Assembly: GCF_002211285.1 (NCBI RefSeq)
Contig: NZ_LOKX01000007.1
Span: 1 to 64,000 of the forward strand
Source: Rhizobium sp. R635
GTDB lineage: Bacteria; Pseudomonadota; Alphaproteobacteria; Rhizobiales; Rhizobiaceae
DNA: 64,000 bases
Direction: 5' to 3'
A model generated the notes under the pieces. That model made no database searches. It worked only from the letters and a program-made list of their open reading frames with translations, and had not been told where the DNA came from. Below are positions 61,001 through 64,000 of the stretch, piece by piece (the stretch's first letter is position 1; each line of letters begins with the position of its first letter). The translations under genes were made by a program, and so were the position numbers.

Positions 61001-62511
61001 GCCGCCTCTCCTTGTGTCGCCGGCGCAATGCCCATGGCTGCGCCGACGATCGCGCCTTCGCTGATCGCATCGCCCGACAGTGTCGCCGCGACGCGCCCCT
61101 CGCGCAGGACCACGACGCGGTCGCAGAGATGGACGAGTTCCGGCGTGTCGGAACTGGCGAGAATGACGAGCCGCCCCTCGGCGGCGAAGGCGCGCAGCAT
61201 GAGATAGATTTCACGCTTGGTCTCGATATCGACGCCGCGCGTCGGATCGTTGAGGAGCAGAACGGAGGGATCGAGCGGCAGCCATTTGGCGAGCGCCACC
61301 TTCTGCTGGTTGCCGCCGGAAAGCGCCTGCACCGGGCGGGCCGTGTCGCCCTTGATGGTCAGGCGGCGGGCGAGATCGGCGACCAGGCCGGTTTCCGCCG
61401 GCCGGTCGCGCAGGCCTTTGCGGGCGAGCAGCCCGAGCGAGGGCAGGATGAGATTGGAGGCGATGGAATGGGGCAGCACCAGTCCTTCATGCTTCCGATC
61501 GGCCGGGACATAGACGATACCGGCCGCATTCGCCTCGCCGACATGGGCCGGCAGGCCGGGCTTTCCGGAGATCTGCGCTCGGGCAGCGGAGGCCGGGATC
61601 GCGCCGTAGAGGCCGAGCAGCAAATCTTCCTGGCCTTGTCCCACGAGCCCGCCGATGCCGACGATTTCGCCAGCACGGGCGGAAAAGCCGATCTGACGCA
61701 CCATGCCGGCGGAAAAATCTTCGACGTTGATGCGTATTGCGCCGGGCTTGGCGGCGGCGCGCGGCGGGAAGAGGTCGCCGGTCTCGCGGCCGACCATGAG
61801 ACGCACCAGCCCTTCGCCGTCGATGCCGGAGAGCGACTGATCCGCCGTAACGACGCCGTCCTTCAGCACCGTGACATGCGAGCAGAGCGCCTGCACTTCG
61901 TTCAGGCGATGGGAAATATAAAGAAGCGCCGTGCCACGATCCCTCAGCGTCCCGATCAGGCGGGCGAGGATGCCGGCCTCATGCGCGGAAAGCGAGGAGG
62001 TCGGCTCGTCCAGAATGAGCACGCGCGGCTTGCGGAACAGCGCCTTGGCGATCTCCACCATCTGGCGGCGGCCAAGCGCGAGATCGGCGACCGGCATGTC
62101 GAGCGGTTCGGTCAGTCCGACCATGTCGCAGACCTCTCGCACGCCGCGATGAAGCGCTGCATAATCGATGAGGCCGAACCGGCGTGGAAAGGCGCCGAGC
62201 CCGATGTTTTCCGCAATCGAGAGACTGGCCGTCAGGCTCAGCTCCTGCTGCACCACGGCAATGCCGGCCGCGCGCGCCGCCGCCGGGCTGAAGCGCCCGG
62301 CGGGGTTGCCGTCGACGAGGACGGAACCGCTGTCGGGCTGGAGGGCGCCCGACAGGAGGTTGATCAGAGTCGACTTGCCGGCGCCATTCTCGCCGAGCAG
62401 GGCGTGAACCCTGCCCGGAAGAAGGGCAATGTCGACACCCTTCAAGACCGGGTTGCCGAAAAATCCCTTGAACACCTGCCGGGCTTCCAGCAGGGGCGTT
62501 TGTTCCGTCAT
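60997..62511 (-). CDS. Ribose-type ABC transporter ATPase, double-domain
   Basis: 504-aa RbsA-type ATPase with two nucleotide-binding domains. First: LLGENGAGKSTLINLLSG, VVQQELSLTASLSIAENIGLG, LGRRQMVEIAKAL, VLILDEPTSSLSA. Second: degenerate GIGGLVGQGQEDLLLGLYG in the Walker A place, LSGGNQQKVALAKWL and LLLNDPTRGVDIETKREIY. The degenerate second site is normal for the family. Follows the receptor gene by 34 bases. Confidence 0.9.
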   Translation of the reverse strand: MTEQTPLLEARQVFKGFFGNPVLKGVDIALLPGRVHALLGENGAGKSTLINLLSGALQPDSGSVLVDGNPAGRFSPAAARAAGIAVVQQELSLTASLSIAENIGLGAFPRRFGLIDYAALHRGVREVCDMVGLTEPLDMPVADLALGRRQMVEIAKALFRKPRVLILDEPTSSLSAHEAGILARLIGTLRDRGTALLYISHRLNEVQALCSHVTVLKDGVVTADQSLSGIDGEGLVRLMVGRETGDLFPPRAAAKPGAIRINVEDFSAGMVRQIGFSARAGEIVGIGGLVGQGQEDLLLGLYGAIPASAARAQISGKPGLPAHVGEANAAGIVYVPADRKHEGLVLPHSIASNLILPSLGLLARKGLRDRPAETGLVADLARRLTIKGDTARPVQALSGGNQQKVALAKWLPLDPSVLLLNDPTRGVDIETKREIYLMLRAFAAEGRLVILASSDTPELVHLCDRVVVLREGRVAATLSGDAISEGAIVGAAMGIAPATQGEAA

Positions 62512-62545
62512 GACGGCTGCCCTTGATGCGGGTTATCTGGTCGGA

Positions 62546-63616
62546 TTACTTGGCAAGCAGCTTGTCGAAGAGCGCCTGATCGTAGTCCGAGTAGATATAA
62601 CCGTCGGCGGGGAACTTGTCGGCCCGCGCGAGGTAGCTGCCGATCGTGCTGTCGTCGATGACGGGCAGCGGCACCTTGACGAAGGCCGGAACGTCCTTGC
62701 CCTGCAGCGCCTGCACGGCGGTATAGACGGAAAGAGCGCCGAGCCAGTTGGGCTGCATGGTCGCCCAGCCCTTGAGACCCTTCTCCTTCCAAAGTTCCAG
62801 GAACTGCCGGGCGTTTTCCCCCGTCGTCGGCACCTGTTCGCGGCCCTGGCGCTCGAAGGCGAGGACGGAGCCAGCCGACAGGGCGCCGCCAAGCGACAGC
62901 ACGCCGTCGATTTCGGGATTGGCGAAGAGCAGGCTGGTCATCGCTTCCTGTGCCGGAGCGACGTTGTATTCCGTGTTCGTCTCGGTGATCACCTGCAGGC
63001 CCGGATTGGCATCGAGGACCGGCTGGGCGCCCTTGCGGCGGTCGTCGCTCACCGAGATGCCGGCCGGGCCGTTCATGATGATGATCTTGCCCTTGCCTCC
63101 GAGCTGGCTGACCATCCACTTGGCAGCGGTCGCGCCCCATTCATTGGAATCGGTGTTGATCTTGGCGGTCACCTTGTCGGTGTCGACGAGGCTGTCGAAG
63201 TTGACGACGGCGATGCCTTTGTCGCAGGCGTCGGAGATCACCCGGTCGAGCGCCGTGGAGGAACCGGCGATCACGACGATGGCGTCGACATTGGCGTCGA
63301 TCATCGACTGGATATGCTGGATCTGCGTCTGGGCGTTGCCCTGCGCGTCCGTAATCATCAGATCCTTTACGAGGCCTGCCTTCTTCAACTCTTCCACTTC
63401 GGCGGTGATGGTGCCTTCGGTCTGCTTCATCCAGGTCGGCACCGAATAGATGTTCGCCCAGCCGATCGTGTAGGGCGCTTTCCTGTCACCCTTGATGCAA
63501 TTGGCGGCGGCTGACGCCGTGCCGGTGGAAAAGACGAGGAGGGCCGCAGCGGCGGCAGCGCCCGCGAGAAGGCGACGGCGTAACGAGGCGGAAATGCTGT
63601 TTTCAAGATGCTTCAT
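62546..63616 (-). CDS. Ribose-type ABC transporter substrate-binding protein
   Basis: 356-aa type-I periplasmic binding protein, signal peptide about 1-37 (ends TASAAA). TIGWANIYSVPTWMKQTEGTITAEVEELKKAGLVKDLMITDAQGNAQTQIQHIQSMIDANVDAIVVIAGSSTALDRVISDACDKGIAVVNFDSLV and FANPEIDGVLSLGGALSAGSVLAF are the ligand-facing blocks. Ligand unknown: the enzymes downstream suggest a lactone-containing or N-acylated amino compound rather than a simple sugar. Divergent from the IclR gene, with an ATGTACAT palindrome (63680-63687) in the shared control region. Confidence 0.86.
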   Translation of the reverse strand: MKHLENSISASLRRRLLAGAAAAAALLVFSTGTASAAANCIKGDRKAPYTIGWANIYSVPTWMKQTEGTITAEVEELKKAGLVKDLMITDAQGNAQTQIQHIQSMIDANVDAIVVIAGSSTALDRVISDACDKGIAVVNFDSLVDTDKVTAKINTDSNEWGATAAKWMVSQLGGKGKIIIMNGPAGISVSDDRRKGAQPVLDANPGLQVITETNTEYNVAPAQEAMTSLLFANPEIDGVLSLGGALSAGSVLAFERQGREQVPTTGENARQFLELWKEKGLKGWATMQPNWLGALSVYTAVQALQGKDVPAFVKVPLPVIDDSTIGSYLARADKFPADGYIYSDYDQALFDKLLAK

Positions 63617-63856
63617 GTCGATCCCCTTTTTTCTATGCGGCAGCGCTGACGGCTTGCCATCTCCCAATTGTCCAATATAATGTACATATGATCTAAATAC
63701 CGGACGCGGTGATCTTATGCCGATTTTTTTGCCTCGCAAGAGGGGTGGAAAAATTTCCTTAGCGAGGAATGACAGGATCGGTTGACAGATGCGGCGGAGG
63801 GTTTGAAAAGCTTGGCCGGACAGGAACAGGGCCCAACAAGAACGGGATTGACAGCA

Positions 63857-64000
63857 ATGGACGCAATTCAGGACGAAGCAGTCGGCAAGCGCGGCCGCGG
63901 GCTCGACCGCGCCTTCGAAATCCTCGATTTCCTGCGCCAGAAGCGGCAGGCCCTGAAGCCAAACGAAATCGCCGCGCAGATCGGCGCGCCGCGCTCGTCG
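63857..64000 (+). CDS. IclR-family transcriptional regulator (partial at window end)
   Basis: The first 48 residues are visible: MDAIQDEAVGKRGRGLDRAFEILDFLRQKRQALKPNEIAAQIGAPRSS, the start of the IclR winged helix (LDRAFEILDFL and LKPNEIAAQIGAP). The coding sequence continues past position 64000. Divergent from the ABC/amidohydrolase/PLP operon and hence its probable regulator. Confidence 0.8.
   Translation, partial: MDAIQDEAVGKRGRGLDRAFEILDFLRQKRQALKPNEIAAQIGAPRSS

Noticed and set aside
1..64000. CRISPR arrays, tRNA or rRNA genes, prophage and intact insertion sequences
   Set aside because: No regular repeat-spacer pattern, cloverleaf, rRNA-like stretch or transposase was found by reading both strands; an exhaustive search would need software.

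Overview
This window is about 60% GC and almost fully coding. It looks like part of a large secondary replicon (plasmid) of a Rhizobium of the R. leguminosarum/etli group. Three things support this: a complete repABC cassette with two parS-like palindromes and a predicted antisense RNA (about 15.1-19.0 kb); a RapA-type two-domain adhesin, a family described in that group; and the dense array of uptake systems with matched catabolic enzymes typical of rhizobial plasmids. No tRNA, rRNA, CRISPR array, prophage or intact insertion sequence was seen.

Layout. (1) 0.2-2.9 kb: tauABC taurine/sulfonate importer. (2) 2.9-4.4 kb, minus strand: an operon of three very small proteins, a serine hydrolase and a 102-aa protein. 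(3) 4.6-14.3 kb, minus strand: a nine-gene organosulfur operon with two solute-binding proteins, a fused permease-ATPase, a GNAT acetyltransferase, an M20 deacylase, three flavin-dependent (LLM) monooxygenases and a DsbA-fold isomerase. Its gene content parallels the Bacillus ytmI-tcy-ytmO-ytnJ-ytnL alkylcysteine-salvage operon. (4) 14.5-15.1 kb: a Phd/ParE-type toxin-antitoxin pair. (5) 15.1-19.0 kb: repABC. (6) 19.7-21.7 kb: an apparently circularly permuted ROK kinase, divergent from trehalose-phosphatase otsB. (7) 21.9-37.7 kb: a sugar-alcohol island. It holds an AraC regulator, a ribose/xylose-type ABC importer and two short-chain dehydrogenases (one ribitol-2-dehydrogenase-like); a D-tagatose kinase and a KbaZ-like D-tagatose-6-phosphate epimerase; then smoEFGK, a sorbitol/galactitol SDR, a zinc polyol dehydrogenase and a LacI regulator. 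The inferred route is alditol import, oxidation to ketose (for example tagatose), phosphorylation, and epimerisation to fructose-6-phosphate.

(8) 37.8-44.5 kb: 3-dehydroshikimate dehydratase of the QuiC fusion type, shikimate dehydrogenase, a TRAP transporter and a TetR regulator whose likely operator lies in the transporter promoter. (9) 44.5-47.9 kb: a two-component system and a DUF4173 membrane protein. (10) 48.1-53.3 kb: small proteins, the RapA-like adhesin, a plasmid-borne rpsU paralogue followed by a palindromic repeat, a LysR/aldo-keto reductase pair and ppk2. (11) 53.4-54.2 kb: a decay zone with remnants of a GMC oxidoreductase, a LacI regulator and a PIN toxin. (12) 54.2-64.0 kb: an uncharacterised catabolic operon. 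It encodes a ribose-type ABC importer, an amidohydrolase, a type-III PLP enzyme, RidA and an AstE/AspA-type deacylase, with a divergent IclR regulator cut by the window end and a convergent gene of unknown function.

Recurring theme: several binding-protein genes are followed by strong hairpins before the next transporter gene. This is the expected way to make more binding protein than membrane components.
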